Shown here: piece after piece, positions 49,367 through 62,584 of the stretch
Layout: every line of letters begins with the position of its first letter
Numbering within the stretch: position 1 is the first letter of the stretch
Assembly: GCF_937616625.2 (NCBI RefSeq)
Contig: NC_065574.1
Location: 53,844,052 to 53,908,051 of the forward strand
DNA: 64,000 nt
DNA from: Mercurialis annua
Taxonomy: Eukaryota > Streptophyta > Magnoliopsida > Malpighiales > Euphorbiaceae
Reading direction: 5' to 3'
Translations under genes and position numbers: made by a program
The notes under the pieces: generated by a model
What the model was told of the DNA's origin: nothing
Seen by the model: only the letters and a program-made list of their open reading frames with translations
The model's database searches: none

Positions 49367-52300
49367 TTAACTGTTCTCTGGCCTCTCGAGAGTGCCATCT
49401 TTTGTAGGGCTTCCTAGAATGTCTCTGGAATGTAAGCCGTCTGGCTGACGAAACTGGATGTTCAAACTTCCAGAAGGCAAATGTTCCAAGACAATCTGCA
49501 TGACACAAGCCTAGACTAATCAACAAAAAAGGGGTGCATCGAACAGGTAAAGACAATATTCTGTACGTTAATATTATAAATTCATTTTCTTTAATTACAA
49601 TTGTAAAAGACAAACAAAAGTTGTAAGATATGGTACAAATTTTTTGAACATTTCTAACTATGGTATCTAATCATGTTACCTGATCACCGTCTTCTTGCCC
49701 CTCTGACTGGAACAGAATTGGGCGGCAGCGCTTATCTTCATTCATTAAGCTTGAATTTTGGAAATGTGTCACAAGAGCTACCTTTCCCTGGATTCGGCCA
49801 TATGCCAGAGAGGCAACCTTCTCACTGTTAAACTTTTCCCACTTTTTACCATTAAACGCCTGCAAGTGAAAAGACACATGATCAGATTGCAAACCAATAC
49901 ACATATAATAAGAACCCTCAGAATGAACAGTTAAATTCTAAAGCAAGGGAGGAAAATATAACCTCATAAAACGGAATGATGTGTAAAGGAGATAACATGT
50001 TTATAAAGGCATAACCCACATTGCATTTATTCTGCAACCATGGAAATAATGTCCATCAATTGCAAATCGAGAGAGAAAAACAAAATAAAAAGATCAGACA
50101 TCTTTTCAAATGTCAACTCAAGTTACCTTAAAATCAATTGGTAAATAGAGAAAATCATAACTACCCTTGTGATTTTCATCAATGGCAGCTAGCAACATTT
50201 TTGAGGTGTATCTAGGGAATGACAAAGGCACATAAATAAATAAGTAAAGCTAGTTTCTTAGCATTAAAAATTAAGAGATACACAAACAGAGGGTTTCTAT
50301 TTAGAGATCTTACTTATTTGGGATGTTTTTTATCATTAAAGTAGTCCGAGTGTCTTCCCCGTTCATAATCTTATCCAAGTTGAGCTGAAACTGCTTCTTA
50401 CTCTCTACTTGGTTCCCATTATTCTCAACCCGTCGGCTCCGTCCACGATCAGTAAAACCGTCCATAATGGAGGGTGCCACTCCTGGGTATGGTCCATTGC
50501 CCAAAAACACAGGACTTAGCCTTGGTGAAGAAATCATCCTGTAACTTGAAGAACCATTTTCAGACATGTTTCTTGCAATGCTGGCCGCATTATTCATGGA
50601 AGCTCGACCACTCATATTCATCATAAAACTTCCATCATTTTGGCCTAAACCCATGCCCCCAAATGCAACAGGACTCCTGAATGTTGTTTCTGGTGACTCC
50701 GGGAAAAATCCAAAGTGCCTCTCCAATGGAACTCTGGAGGGAGCAGAACCAATATGATGATGATTCTGGGGATAGCCAGGGATAGAACTATGCTGACCCG
50801 CATAAGAAAATCCATGGCTCTTTGCATTGGATGAAACTGGGTGGGCTGCAGATGCTGTTGGCCAGGCAGAAGTAGTGTTGTGCAGCGAATATGGCTTTGG
50901 GCTTCCCCAAAGAAACTGTGGACCTGATAATGTTTCCAAAACAGATCCGTTAGAAGATGAACGGCCACTAAAGGACGACATACTTCCATGATAGTGATTC
51001 AAATTTGACTCGGGCAATGAATGTGACTGTTGGGATGCACTTCCATGGGCTGAATTCATGTTTGTAAATGTATGCTCCACAAGACTACCCCTTCCTTGGT
51101 CTTTACCAATTGGCGCAACTTTTGCAGAATTTGATCCTTGAGAGTGAAGAATTGATGCCAATCCAGCTAAATGGTTGCCAGCTGTTGGGCTCAAATTCTG
51201 GAAAACTGGGGATTTGCTGATACTTTGCAGTGGATTATATTCAGCAGAACTGCTAAACTGTGCCCAATTACCTGTACTCAAAACTATTGTATTCACTTCA
51301 GCTAAAGTGATCGGGCAGTCTAATAATTGCAAGTCACGAGTCAGTTTTGAATAATCTCAAACTTACCTGGTGAAGGGTTGGTTACGGGTGAACCTACAGG
51401 AGGCTGTCGTACACTTCGAGGTTCATCCAATTCAAGCTCTTGATTAAGTTGCAATATTAAGCTGAAAAGTAATTAAGAAGTCGATAGTTTTTAATTCAGA
51501 TGTAAACAATAATAAGAAAGAGGAGAAGTCAGAAATGGATAAATTATTGAAAAAACTTCAATAAAAACTAAAATTTAAGTGAATGTACAAAAAGAAAACT
51601 AGGACAAAAAGGTAAACTGAAAATCATACCCAATTATTAAAAAAATAACATCACATTATATGAAGTAAAGAAACAATTAAAAGTGAAACTCATAAAATGG
51701 GCATGTGCAAGATGGGAATCGGCATAAAAAAAAACTTGAGGTAAACTAATTGAGTTGAGCTATTACGCGCTTTAGATACAAACGTTACCAAAATAGTTGC
51801 AAATATGCAGTTCATTGTCCAGAAATAAATAGATTAGATTTAAACAAAAACACAAAGTTGTTACTGAAAATTGCATGTGACACCATGTAAAGTGCAATAA
51901 TTGGATACTCACTTTCGCCGAGCTCCACCAGGACGACTAGGCTCTAATTTTATGCGTTTACCAGCTATATCTCTCCTATTTAATGCCTTAAGTGCTAATT
52001 CTGCAGATCTAACATCGTAATATTCAATAAACTTATGATGCTTCTTGTGTGGAGTTTCCCTTATCTGCTTTTGTACAAGTAATACCAATTTGTAAAGAAG
52101 TTAACCAAATGTAAAAAGGAAAAACAGCAAGTATAGGAAACAAAAATGCAGAGCGATCAGAAGACAAACTTGTCACCTCTTTGACCTGGCCAAATTCCTC
52201 AAAAATTATTCGTAGCTCTTCATTTGAAACTGATGGATCCAGATTAAATACTACCAGTGTTCCTTGATTAATATCTTTGTCTGATGGATTATCCTGGTGT

Positions 52301-53738
52301 AGTCAAGAAAATGAAAAAGCATAGCATTAAAAGGAAGGATTGTAATAGCAGTTAGGAATATATTCTCAATAAAATCTAAAGTAAACCTTCGGAATCGAAA
52401 AGTGAATATCGAGTTTCCTCCGCCGTAGCGGTTTGTTTTGCAGTGCACGTAAAGCAGTTCGAGCAGCACGAATATCATAATAGGATATCATCACAAAACC
52501 CCTGTGTTTACAAGCAGTGTAGAGAGTTCTGATGTCACCGAATTGCTGCAAGACAGACAAGAGAAAAAACATAAGCACACTACTTAAATGAAATCATGAA
52601 CATCCTAAAAAAATTGCATGATTACATTGTCAACAACTATGCTTATATACATAATACTATGCAGAGCAAATTAGAAAAGCTATCAACTCATAAAGCATCT
52701 ACAACTATCACCTTGTCCCTTTATTATTATTTTGAGCAGATATTGTTTCTTCGGAAAATCTAAGGTGTTTATTAAAATACATGTTTGAGTTATCAAATTG
52801 CATAATTTTGTCATTGATCCACAACATTTAAGTCAGTGACCTGTTTGTTATCACATCCACATCTCATGCAAATATAACAAGGGAACCATGCATGTTACTG
52901 AAATTATTTACCTCAAAGAGAGTTTTCAGTTCTATGTCTTCAACATTGCTATTAATATTACGAACAAACAACGTTCTTGAAGGATGCTCCCCCAGAGGGT
53001 GTTCTCCGGCAACAGTTGCCCCACCATTTGGAAGTCCATAATGCAGCTTCACGTTCCCATTCCCAGGAATTCCATCAGATAAACTTATGTTTGAGATGCC
53101 AATGCTCAGGTTTTCTTGTGGGTCGTTTTCAAGTTCCATGCCTCCCCCGCTACCAAATAAATCATAATCCTCCAAATCATCTAATGAGCTAGGTAGCCTA
53201 GTCAGATCAAAATCATCCATTATGCCAGCTAAAAGCTGATCTTCATCATTAGGAAGTAAACTCCCGATTGGATGAGCTTCAACGTCATCAAATAAATCGC
53301 CACCCTCCACATCCTGTCCAAGCTTATCCAAACCAGATGAGGAATCGTCAATGGATTGGCGAGCACATTCTGTGTCGACTAAATCTACTGCAAGTTGGCA
53401 AAAAAGAAACACAAATCCTCATATTATACCACAATGCATCAAATAAGCATATCATATTTTAAGAAAAAGAAAGCACGTACATTTTTCATGTGGAAGAACA
53501 GGTAAAGAAGTAGAGAAAAGGACAGCATCACTTGGAGCATGCAAGGAGTCGGATCCATCTAAAATCCCCAGTGCACCATTTTCCATTTCCTTAGATATAT
53601 TCACCGGAGAGCTCATAGCAGGAACTAACCATACATAATTCACAAAATTATCAATTAGTAAGACAATCTCACACCAAAGATCCTTGAGAAGTTCAATAAC
53701 TTACCAGAAGATAAATTATCAATTGAAAACTGCTTCAT
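49367..53738 (-). CDS. MEI2-like RNA-binding protein (AML3/AML5 type)
   Basis: Plant homologue of fission yeast Mei2, an RNA-binding regulator of meiosis and of meristem and vegetative growth. Twelve coding exons on the minus strand: 53705-53738, 53481-53624, 52912-53387, 52387-52545, 52177-52293, 51913-52064, 51367-51461, 50314-51271, 50127-50211, 49963-50031, 49680-49859, 49367-49495; about 865 residues. The N-terminus (MKQFSIDNLSS, SLPVLPHEKL) fits this group. RRM1 is near 200-272 (RTLFVRNIN, RGFVMISYYD), RRM2 near 285-358 (GTLVVFNLD, HKFIEYYD), and the Mei2-specific RRM3 near 702-820 (TTLMIKNIPNKY, KCNVGYAFINM, CRPILF). A Ser/Asn/His-rich linker sits between RRM2 and RRM3. A minus-strand donor near 54549 suggests a leader exon at about 54550-54780 and a leader intron. 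In Arabidopsis AML3 is next to PHYE and AML5 next to COR413IM. Confidence 0.92.
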
Positions 53739-55721
53739 CACATCCCCATTCTGCCGAGGAACAAAATAACCCCATTTACTCCAATGCGACAATCAAAAAA
53801 AGCAAACAAAGGAAATTTACATCTAATATGATACGTTGACCAACAGTAAAGTTAATCGAAAAGGGCCAAAAATCACAAGCACTTAAAACTTCATGTCCAT
53901 AAACACTTTCCAGGTGAGCCTTAAATACATGACACAGAACTTATTCAGTTTAAGTACTACAAGATTCAGTTTTCCAACACCAAGAAATTAGAGAAGAACT
54001 ACAACCACAAAAACAAAGAAAGAATTCTCAGCACAAATCCTAAAATCATATAACCAGAATCCACCAAATTTCAATCAGACTTTTAATATCATAAAACTAA
54101 ACATAAAGTTTCAAAAGTTCCAACTTTTCAACCCAAAAAACCTGCAAGTAAAAAGATTCTATAGAAATATTGATATTCAAGAATCAAAAGTGGACTAAAC
54201 TACTATGCACAAGAAAAAAAACACCTTGGATTAAGCATAGCTCAACACAAAATTAAAAAACCCCATTAAAAGTTTCAAGTTGCTAATCACCAAAACAGAA
54301 AAATATCTGAAAAAAATTCAAGAAAATCAAAACCCAATTCAAATTCAACAAAATATGAACAGCCCAAAGAAAAATGACATCATAAAGCAACAATCTTTAA
54401 CCCTTAAACAGACAAATTTTATCAAACTAAGCATAAACACAAAAAACACTAACACAAGAACACAATTTTACATTCACAAGTAAAAACAAAAAAAAACATC
54501 AAATAAACAAACTTTGGACATAGAAAGATTGCTAGAAAGAGAGAGGTTACCATAAAGTTCAATATTTTTTAACTGCACCAGTAAATTTAGCTCTGAATCA
54601 GGATCAAATAATTACAAAGATACTTACAAAAAATTGTAATAATAATAATAAGCAGTTTAATTGTAGTATTATATGACTGTAATAATATAAAGTGATGATT
54701 GGAGCAAAACTTTGAACAGAGAATGATTGTGAAAGACAGATAAAAAAAAATGCAAAAATGAGGACTGTGTTCTGAATGTGGGGGTTCATTTAACTCTATT
54801 TAATTTTCTTTTGGTGTCCGTCATGGTGGAGTTCATTTTTAAAATAATGTTATTATTATTATTATTTTAATTAATTAAATAAATTAAATGGTAATTTGTT
54901 ATTGGTTTATGGAATTTAATATTATTTAGCAATAATTTGACCTACGACATTTAATTTTCTTTCTATCTAATCTAAAATACCATAATTTAAGGTTGGTGTG
55001 GGCCATTGAGTTTTATCTTGATAGGATATACTTCAATGTTGATAGGCATAGATCATAATATGATGTTTGTTAATTTTTTTAATATTTTATTAAAATTTTA
55101 TTTCAAGGTTGTAATTTTTTTAAATAATTTTACAAAAAGTTATTTAACATGTATTACATAAAAATATAAAATTTTAAATAAAATAACATACTCTATATGT
55201 CACTATATGCAGTGGATTAGTGACAGAGCTACTAATTAACGAGCTTCTGCGTTCGCTCTAATCAAAATTGATCGAAATGTAAAATTGTTTTGGAGAAAAA
55301 TCTGATTTTGAGATTTGCTCGTTTGATTTTGAAAAAAATTATCGACTAAACTTTTTTCTTTTATAATTCATTTTTTCTGATTATATTTTATGGCTACACA
55401 ATAGGGGAAGAAGTGTCAAATTTAGCAACCTTTACTATAAATTAATGAGGTGATTATAAATATTACTACATGGAATTTCTGGAAGAAAAAAAAAAGAAGA
55501 TTAATAAGGATCTATCTGAGAATCTTTGATTAGTTTGTTGTAAGAATAAAAAGTAAAATTAAATTAATTAAAAGATAAACATAGATAAGGTTTGCCACAT
55601 CAGCTTTTGATGACGTGTGAGAATGATTTTCAAGCATTTTATCTAGAATCATGATTTAAAGGTGCTCCCCTTTTTCGGATTTACAGTACTCATTAGAAAA
55701 TTTTAGGATCATTTTAAAATA
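53739..55721. other. MEI2-like leader region and AT-rich spacer
   Basis: 53739-54780 probably contains the leader intron and the first non-coding exon. 54790-55721 is AT-rich with nothing recognised. Confidence 0.5.
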
Positions 55722-55740
55722 GGGTGATGCTATGCGGATA
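55722..55740. repeat. Third copy (half) of the tatccggata-associated motif
   Basis: gggtgatgctatgcggata matches the inverse of 40024-40042 at all but one position. Confidence 0.5.
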
Positions 55741-56054
55741 ATTTTTTTGAAAAATAATAGTGTAATTTTATGTGTTTTACAATAACTAATAGTATGATTC
55801 GTTCAAAATTTTATATTTATATTTAATTAATAATTATTTTTATAATTATAAATTATATTTAAATATATAATATCAAATAATTATTAAATAGTAATTAATT
55901 AGGAGTAGTTTATCTTATTTATGGAAATATAAATAAAAAATATCAAATAATTATTAAATAAATAAATTTATAAAAATTCATTTATTTTGATTAGAATTCT
56001 AAATAATTAAATAATAGTTATTAAAAAATAAAATAGTTTATTTTAGTTAGTACT

Positions 56055-56638
56055 TGATGGATACCTAATCCTACTTTAAATACTATGTAGCCGAATCGCA
56101 TGAAATCCACTCTACGATATCAGACTCCCGCCCAAAGTGCTAACCAGGCGAAACCGGTGGCCGAATCTATAAGGTCCGCCTCGACTGGAATATAATCTCA
56201 TCCACAAAGATAAAACTGAATTTCTGAGGACTCGGATAAAGCGCGCCGATTTTGGGATTCGGACAAATCACCAGATCTGCGAAGATTCTCGAATATCTAT
56301 TCTATTTGGATACAAACTCCAACTTAAAAAGATAACCTCTAACTTAGGAATACGAGACTATTTAGGAAGACGTTTGAATAAGGAATTATACTCTTAATAA
56401 GGGTCAAACCTTACTAAATAGGATTCACTTTCCTATTCCAACTCTATAAGGTATACGATCAACTACTATATAAAAAGGTTGAGATATGCCAAACACACAA
56501 CTACATTCATATACTCAAAACGCTTCTTAAAGCCTAAACTGACTTTAGCATCAGAGAGTTAATCGGACAAACACCATCTGGTTAGTTTCTACCCTGTTTT
56601 GCAGGTTATATCACTGGATCAGAAGGCAGACTCTATCA
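56055..56638 (+). mobile_element. Solo LTR related to the 34-39 kb retroelement
   Basis: It starts tgatggatacctaatccta and ends ctctatca, with the same landmarks in the same order as the young LTRs (gactcccgcccaaag, aggactcgga, ggatacaaactccaactta, ctgttttgcagg) but many substitutions and small indels. The target duplication gtact is at 56050-56054 and 56639-56643, so the internal part was lost by LTR-LTR recombination. Clearly older than the 34-39 kb insertion. Confidence 0.88.
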
Positions 56639-56643
56639 GTACT

Positions 56644-57303
56644 TTATACAATTATCTTGATATAGTATCATAAGTAGTTTATTTTAGTTAGTACTCTAAC
56701 TATAATTAACTCTAATAATTATTTCAATACTGTTTTAATTAATAATTATATTTTATAAAATAAAAAGGACATTAACGTAAATATCTCTGTTGCACCTCCC
56801 CCTCCATTTGTGCTTTTATATATAGTATAAATAATTACTTTTTTTAATTTTGTTGTCAATTTTTGTAACCACTGTTAATTTTTAAATATTATTTACTTTA
56901 ATATTTACTTTTAATAATTAATGTTTATCTATATTTTATTTGAATTTAAAAAAAATCTACATTTTTTTTATTTTTCAGCGATAAATTCCTTTTGCATGCC
57001 AACCTAATTGAATTCATACCAATCATCATTGTAGTTAAATTATTGACAACTTCTCCATTAGAAACTATTGTCTAAAAAAACGAAAAAAATTGTATTTTCA
57101 TAAAGCATGAGCTTAATGATCTGAAAATCGGTCTTTGAAATCCAAAAGATGATATACTTAAGTGTATTGGCAACAAAGCTTAAAAGGAATCATCAAAACT
57201 TAAAAAAAGAGAAGAATCGAGCACACTTTAACCAACAAAATACATAATCTTTGTTCATTTAACATGAAAAATCATCTACTTGAACTAATTTCAATTGGAT
57301 AGA
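56644..57303. other. AT-rich spacer
   Basis: Nothing recognised apart from a repeat of the solo-LTR left flank (tagtttattttagttagtac) at 56675-56694. Confidence 0.45.
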
Positions 57304-57610
57304 TACTACACCAAAACAAAACAAAATAAATCTGATACAAGCTATGACTTAATAATTTCGAGACAGTAACGTTGACGCAGTGAAGTGATATCATGTTCGC
57401 TCTCGTAGCGAACTGGATAATTATGATGATACAAAGTCGCTTCAACGGCTGGCTCCACACCTAAAGTCGGTTGTAAAACTGGCATATCAATCTAAAGGTG
57501 GCTCTGCACCAAGAGCAAGTTGTAAGATCGGCTTACCAAAAAGGAATCGGTTTTACGGTTGGCTCTACATTTAGAGCCGGTCGTAAAACATGTTGAGAGA
57601 TAGGCTGAGA
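57304..57610. mobile_element. CACTA-like transposon end (fragment)
   Basis: Near 57304 the sequence tactacaccaaaac resembles a CACTA terminus. It is followed by three imperfect subterminal repeats at about 57438-57595 of the form ggctctacatttagagccgg with gttgtaaaac, partly palindromic, as in CACTA subterminal regions. No second end or transposase was found. Confidence 0.5.
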
Positions 57611-57723
57611 AATTTAATAGTGACTTTTGCTATAATACGCAGCCATTATACAAAACATTCAATAGAATACCGAAACTGAAACAAATTTTTTTAATTGAGA
57701 ATTAAAAATAAAATGATGGAGTT

Positions 57724-59952
57724 ATGCACGATATTTTTGGATTTAGTGATTATGATAGTTTGTTTAATGAAGATTGTAATAATTTGATTTTCACTAACGA
57801 AGAGAACACAAATAATGAAAGGAGAAATCACTACTTGTATGTTATTTTCAAATTTTTCAAATATGTATAAAGCTTATCAAGATTATGCAAAACTGAAAGG
57901 TTTTAGTATTGCGCAAAGATCGACTTATAAGCGTCAAGGTGATGAATATAAATATGTTACACTTTGCTGTAAAAAGGGAAGAAAAGTATTTGGTGCAAAA
58001 CTTTAAAAAAAAAAATCAATGTCCTATCAAGTAACAAATGCTATTAAAAGAAAAGGGAAAGTTTGGCAAGTTCCTAAAATTATTACAACTCATAACCATG
58101 AATTACATCCTAATATGTCTTGTTTAATGGTTGGACATACAAATTTAACTGTTACAACTTGTAAAATTCAGACCATGTAAGAGTGTTTGAATACTTCAAG
58201 TTCAAATTGGTGGACCATATAACATTGGATGTTTACCTAAGGACTGCATAAATTTTATTGAGAAAAGAAGAAGATTAAAATTGGGTGTATGAAATGTTGA
58301 AGCCATTAAAAATTATTCATGAAAATGCAACAAAATGATTCTAATTTTTTTCACTTAATGGACGTCAACGATGGCTAATGTTTTATGGGTTCATCCTCAT
58401 AGAATAGTTGTTAATGAAGAATTTCATGATGTGGTAAATTTCGATACAACTTATCTTGTCAATAAGTATAAAATGTCTTTTGCTACACTTATTGGTGTAA
58501 ATCAATTTTATCGATCAATTTTATTGGGGTGTGCTTTACTTACACATTAGGATATAAGCTTATTTAGGTGCCTTTTTATGAACTGATTAGAAGCAACGGG
58601 TAATGTGCACCTTTTTGGTATTTTAACTGGTCAATGTGAAAGTATCAAAACTACTATAAGAGAAGTTATGTCAAATACAATTCATCGATATTGTATATGG
58701 CATATTATACAGAAGTTACCATAAGAATTCAATAACTTGCCCAACTTTCATAATGCAGCTACTGAATTTAAAGACATGATTTATCACAGTTTGACTATTG
58801 ACTCGTTTGAGATGAATTTGTAGCAAAACATCAATTAGAAAATTATGAATGAATGGTTGATTTGTATAGGTAAAGAGAAAGTTGGATATCTGTCTATTTG
58901 AATCATCATTTTTGGGCTGGTATGGCTTATACTCAAAGAAGTGAGTGGATGCATGCATTGTTTTTATGGTTATTAATTTAATAAGTACTCTAAAACAATT
59001 TATTGAGCGGTATGAGATTGCGATTAGTGATAAAATTTAAAAAAAAATACTGCTGATTTTGATTCAAAAGACAAAACGTTTAGTTGCATATCAGATTCGA
59101 ACGGAAAAATTAGTTTTAATTAGTGTATACAAATGAAATGTTTATAGAATTTCAAGCTGAAATTAAGCATTTATGGTATTGTCATGTGATTCCACTGAAT
59201 GAAGATCAAGTAGAGGATGATCAAAGTGAGTTTGGTATTGAAAACACAAGATTTTAAAGCGACCCATAGTTAACAATTTATATCATAAAGAATTTTTGTT
59301 ATAGCGTTGAATTCAGAGAAAATGGAGGGTACCTAAATTGCAATTCTAAGAAATTTGAGTTTAGGGGAATACTTTGTTGCCATATTTTTAAAGTTATGGC
59401 TGTGAAATACAAAAGTTTTATAAATGATAGATATATTATGAGAAAATGGAGGAAGGATGTTTATAAACCACATTGTAAAATTGTTTCTGCTAGTGGTTAT
59501 GTCTTTCTGTGGAAACCTCCACGAACAATCGTCGTTTTTTGATGGTTTTTCCGCTTCCACATATGACTGGCAAATATAGAAAGCATCAAGAAGTGGAGCA
59601 TCTATTTCAAGATTGTACTGACTTAACATTGAATGAGAGTTTGAAAATGGAGTTAATAAAAGGCCATTTAGAAATATTGAAGAATGATTTATTGAATATG
59701 AACAACGGACCAGATAACATTCGAGTTGATATTAATGGAAATAATACAGAAAATGGAGCAGAGAATTGTGATTTTGGTGGACCTCCTCTTAGATCCTAAT
59801 GTCACTCGCAGTCGTGAAAATCAAGAACTGATCGATTTATATCAGAGCGGGAGCTGAGTACTTCTAATCGGAATAATAGCGTGCTGCAAATGGTTCTCAA
59901 CAAGTTAGACGTTGTAGAAATAATGCTAGAACGTGCAATACAAATGAAGTAA
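57724..59952 (+). pseudogene. Broken FAR1/MULE-type transposase
   Basis: Successive fragments in changing frames follow the order of a FAR1/FHY3-related, Mutator-like transposase. First comes a FAR1 DNA-binding region (57815-58006, MYKAYQDYAKLKGFSI), then KIITTHNHELHPNM near 58075. The transposase core follows near 58440-58550 (VVNFDTTYLVNKYKMSFATL, SILLGCALLTH) and near 58630-58710 (GQCESIKTTIREVMSNTIHR, YCIWHI). Further fragments are HHFWAGMAYTQRSEWMHALF near 58905 and a SWIM zinc-finger stretch near 59370-59480 (ILCCHIFKVMAVKYKSF). Stops and frameshifts between the pieces rule out a functional protein. Whether it was a transposon or a host FAR1-related gene is open; no terminal inverted repeats were recognised. 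Confidence 0.85.
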
Positions 59953-60361
59953 TTTTATGTTAATATAAAGTTTACAATTAGCTTTCTATTTAATAAAATT
60001 TAGTTTGCCGTATTTTAAATTTTGTGTAGCTTAATGGAGAAGAGTAACAACGAGCGGATTTGAACCACCCGTTTATTGGTTTAGTTGTTTTAACTTTAAA
60101 ATCAAAGTTTGTTGCCGATATTATTTTGTATGTCTTTGGTCTATTTAAATTGTTCGACTAAGTTGTGCGTTGAATTATAAACCATGACCTGAAGATGCAT
60201 TTCATTTATTAAATAAACAGACAAGTTACACAAGCCACATACAACTTGCTTCGAGTTGCAAAAAAAATTACAATTATTACCTAGTAACTTTATGTGCTAA
60301 ATAAACATCATGCAAGGAAAAAACATTATGTTCTTAATGCTGGAACTATTGGTTTTAAAAA
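59953..60361. other. Spacer after the FAR1-like pseudogene
   Basis: AT-rich, no gene seen. Confidence 0.4.
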
Positions 60362-60732
60362 GGGTTAATTCCATATAAAATCACCACCTTTACATGTTTT
60401 TTTATTTTAATCACGTCCTTTAAAAAGTGCCATACAAAATCACCACCTTTCATTTTTTTTTTTGCAAATCTATCACGAATGTGAAAATTCAGCGTATTTT
60501 TATTTGCTCGACAACCGAAATCAAAAAAAAAAGTAAGAGGAATGTATTTTATGTGTTAATAGGGCATTAGTTAGATTAATACATTTATTTGGAAGGAAAA
60601 AGACATCAAATTTTACTCATTGATGATAGATTTGCAAAAAAATGAAAGGTGGTTATTTTATTTGACATTTTTAAAGAACGTGATTAAAATGAAAAAATGT
60701 GTAAATGTGGTGATTATATATGGAATTAACCC
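60362..60732. mobile_element. MITE with 9-bp target duplication
   Basis: The left end is gggttaattccatataaaat, and the right end read on the other strand gggttaattccatatataat. The subterminal caccacctttaca matches too, and a second copy of caccaccttt lies inside each arm. The flanks ttttaaaaa (60353-60361) and ttttgaaaa (60733-60741) agree at 8 of 9 positions. Confidence 0.75.
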
Positions 60733-62584
60733 TTTTGAAAATAACAAATCTTGATCTAGTAAATTGTATTCTCGTTGTATTGGTTATGTTAGTTGGATAG
60801 CTAATGCTTCAACTGATTAATCTTAGAGAGCAAACAATTTGGTGTATATTCTCGGTTGTTGATGACTATGTATCCTTCTTTATTATCTCAATGCAATGAT
60901 TTTAAATCATAAAAATGTATTCTGACCCAAAAAAAAAACTAAACTATATGTTTATTTTTTTCATATAACTCTGCCCAACAAGATGCATCTCTTTATAATA
61001 TTAATAGCTTATAAACATAGAGGGTGCAAATTCCACTTAAATATCTGCTTTTAATTTAGATCTGAAACTTGTTAATGGCCATCCTCACTTATCCATTACA
61101 TTTATTTGGATGAGAAATTAGTTTATTGACCTTCAAAAGAGCAATCCAACATATATTAATTGAAAAAAAATCAAAATTTAGAGAATTTGTGAAATATGCT
61201 TAAGATCCTTTAAAGTTCATATGTCTACATTCAGACAAAAATGTAATTGGGAATGCAGACAACCATCTTTTGATTTGTTTATGCTTCGGGTTGTTATTCT
61301 TTATATTTGTCGATGTTCTTTGTTCTGATGCTAGAGTTTCATATCCACCAGATTTCACAAGAAACATATCGCCTATAAGAAGGAATAATGATAACATCAG
61401 TTCTCCAAGTTCAACTGGAAATTTAAACTAAACATATTATTGTTAACAATGCTAACCAACATGCAATTTACATAACAAACAAACAGCCACGTGATTCTGG
61501 TGCAACCTTAGGATACATACGATGCAAACAGTTATTTGTAACATATAAATTAAAATGCTTAACTATAATTGTCTATAAGTATGGAAACATACCAGAACAG
61601 GTGCATTCTAAGATATTCCAATTTAATCAATAGAACTACTAGCAGAATTAATAACATAATTGATCAACTGAATTAAAAATCAATTGTGAAGTAATTTTCA
61701 TGGAGATTATGAAGTACAGAGAAGTATGCATACAACTGAGCAATTAATGTATTTTTACTTTAATAGGACAATATGCAAGTGTGATCTTGGTTTGTGTTAA
61801 GAAGAAACAAAACAACTTATCTTCGGAAAGAGACATTAACAAGTAGGTCATTCTCTGCGTTTTTAAGTAGACAAATCTTAAGAATGGTAAACCATTTTAA
61901 AGACATTCTTTTGCTTATTGCAAGTTCAAGCAAACGAAAACGCGGTACTGAAGAAGTTGCTAAACCAGCCTAATTCCAACTACGTAACCTTTAAACTAGT
62001 TTGCTACAAACCCTACTAAGTATTATTATTGGTTCAATAGCAATAGCTTTAAATAAAAAAGCATGCAAACAAATCTAAAGAATTTAAAATTAAAAACTAA
62101 TCAAATACTTCCTACAAAAAACAAAGAAAACACGTCCACCGATCCAAGTATATCACCTTGTAATCACTTTGTATCTATATCTGTCAGAGAGAAACATTAA
62201 GAGATAAATAAATGCACACCCAAAGTTAACAAGATACACTAGTACAGTAGTGGCAATAACCACCTACCTTAAGATAATCGGTTAAGCGAGAGTACTATCT
62301 ACGTTTTCAGACTTGAAAAAATAAAACCAAACTGGCAGACATTAGTTCCATGCCCCTTAAATACGTTTTAAATAGAAGATATCAGTTAGTTTTATTATAT
62401 ATATGAAGGCAAACATATGCATGATATACTTCACAACTAAAAAAAGAAAATCATATTCACAATATAGCATACAATTTGAAAGTGATACTTATAGTCTAAA
62501 ATTTAATGTAAAAAAATCAAAGAACATTAAAAAAAAAAGTCCTCCTGGTGGTAACTTCAGTGTCGATTAAAAACTAAATAAATC
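60733..62584. other. AT-rich region, no supported gene
   Basis: A minus-strand frame at 61203-61375 preceded by a plausible acceptor (cttcttatag) reads GDMFLVKSGGYETLASEQRT and ends at a stop. It could be a terminal exon, but I could not join it in frame to anything upstream. Confidence 0.35.

Noticed and set aside
60050..60085. B-box-like ggttcaaatcc on the minus strand, possible tRNA
   Set aside because: No matching A box or cloverleaf stems at the right distance.
61200..61397. Minus-strand frame with an acceptor-like start, possible terminal exon
   Set aside because: The best upstream mini-exon candidate (62160-62183) brings an in-frame stop, and the peptide matches nothing I know.
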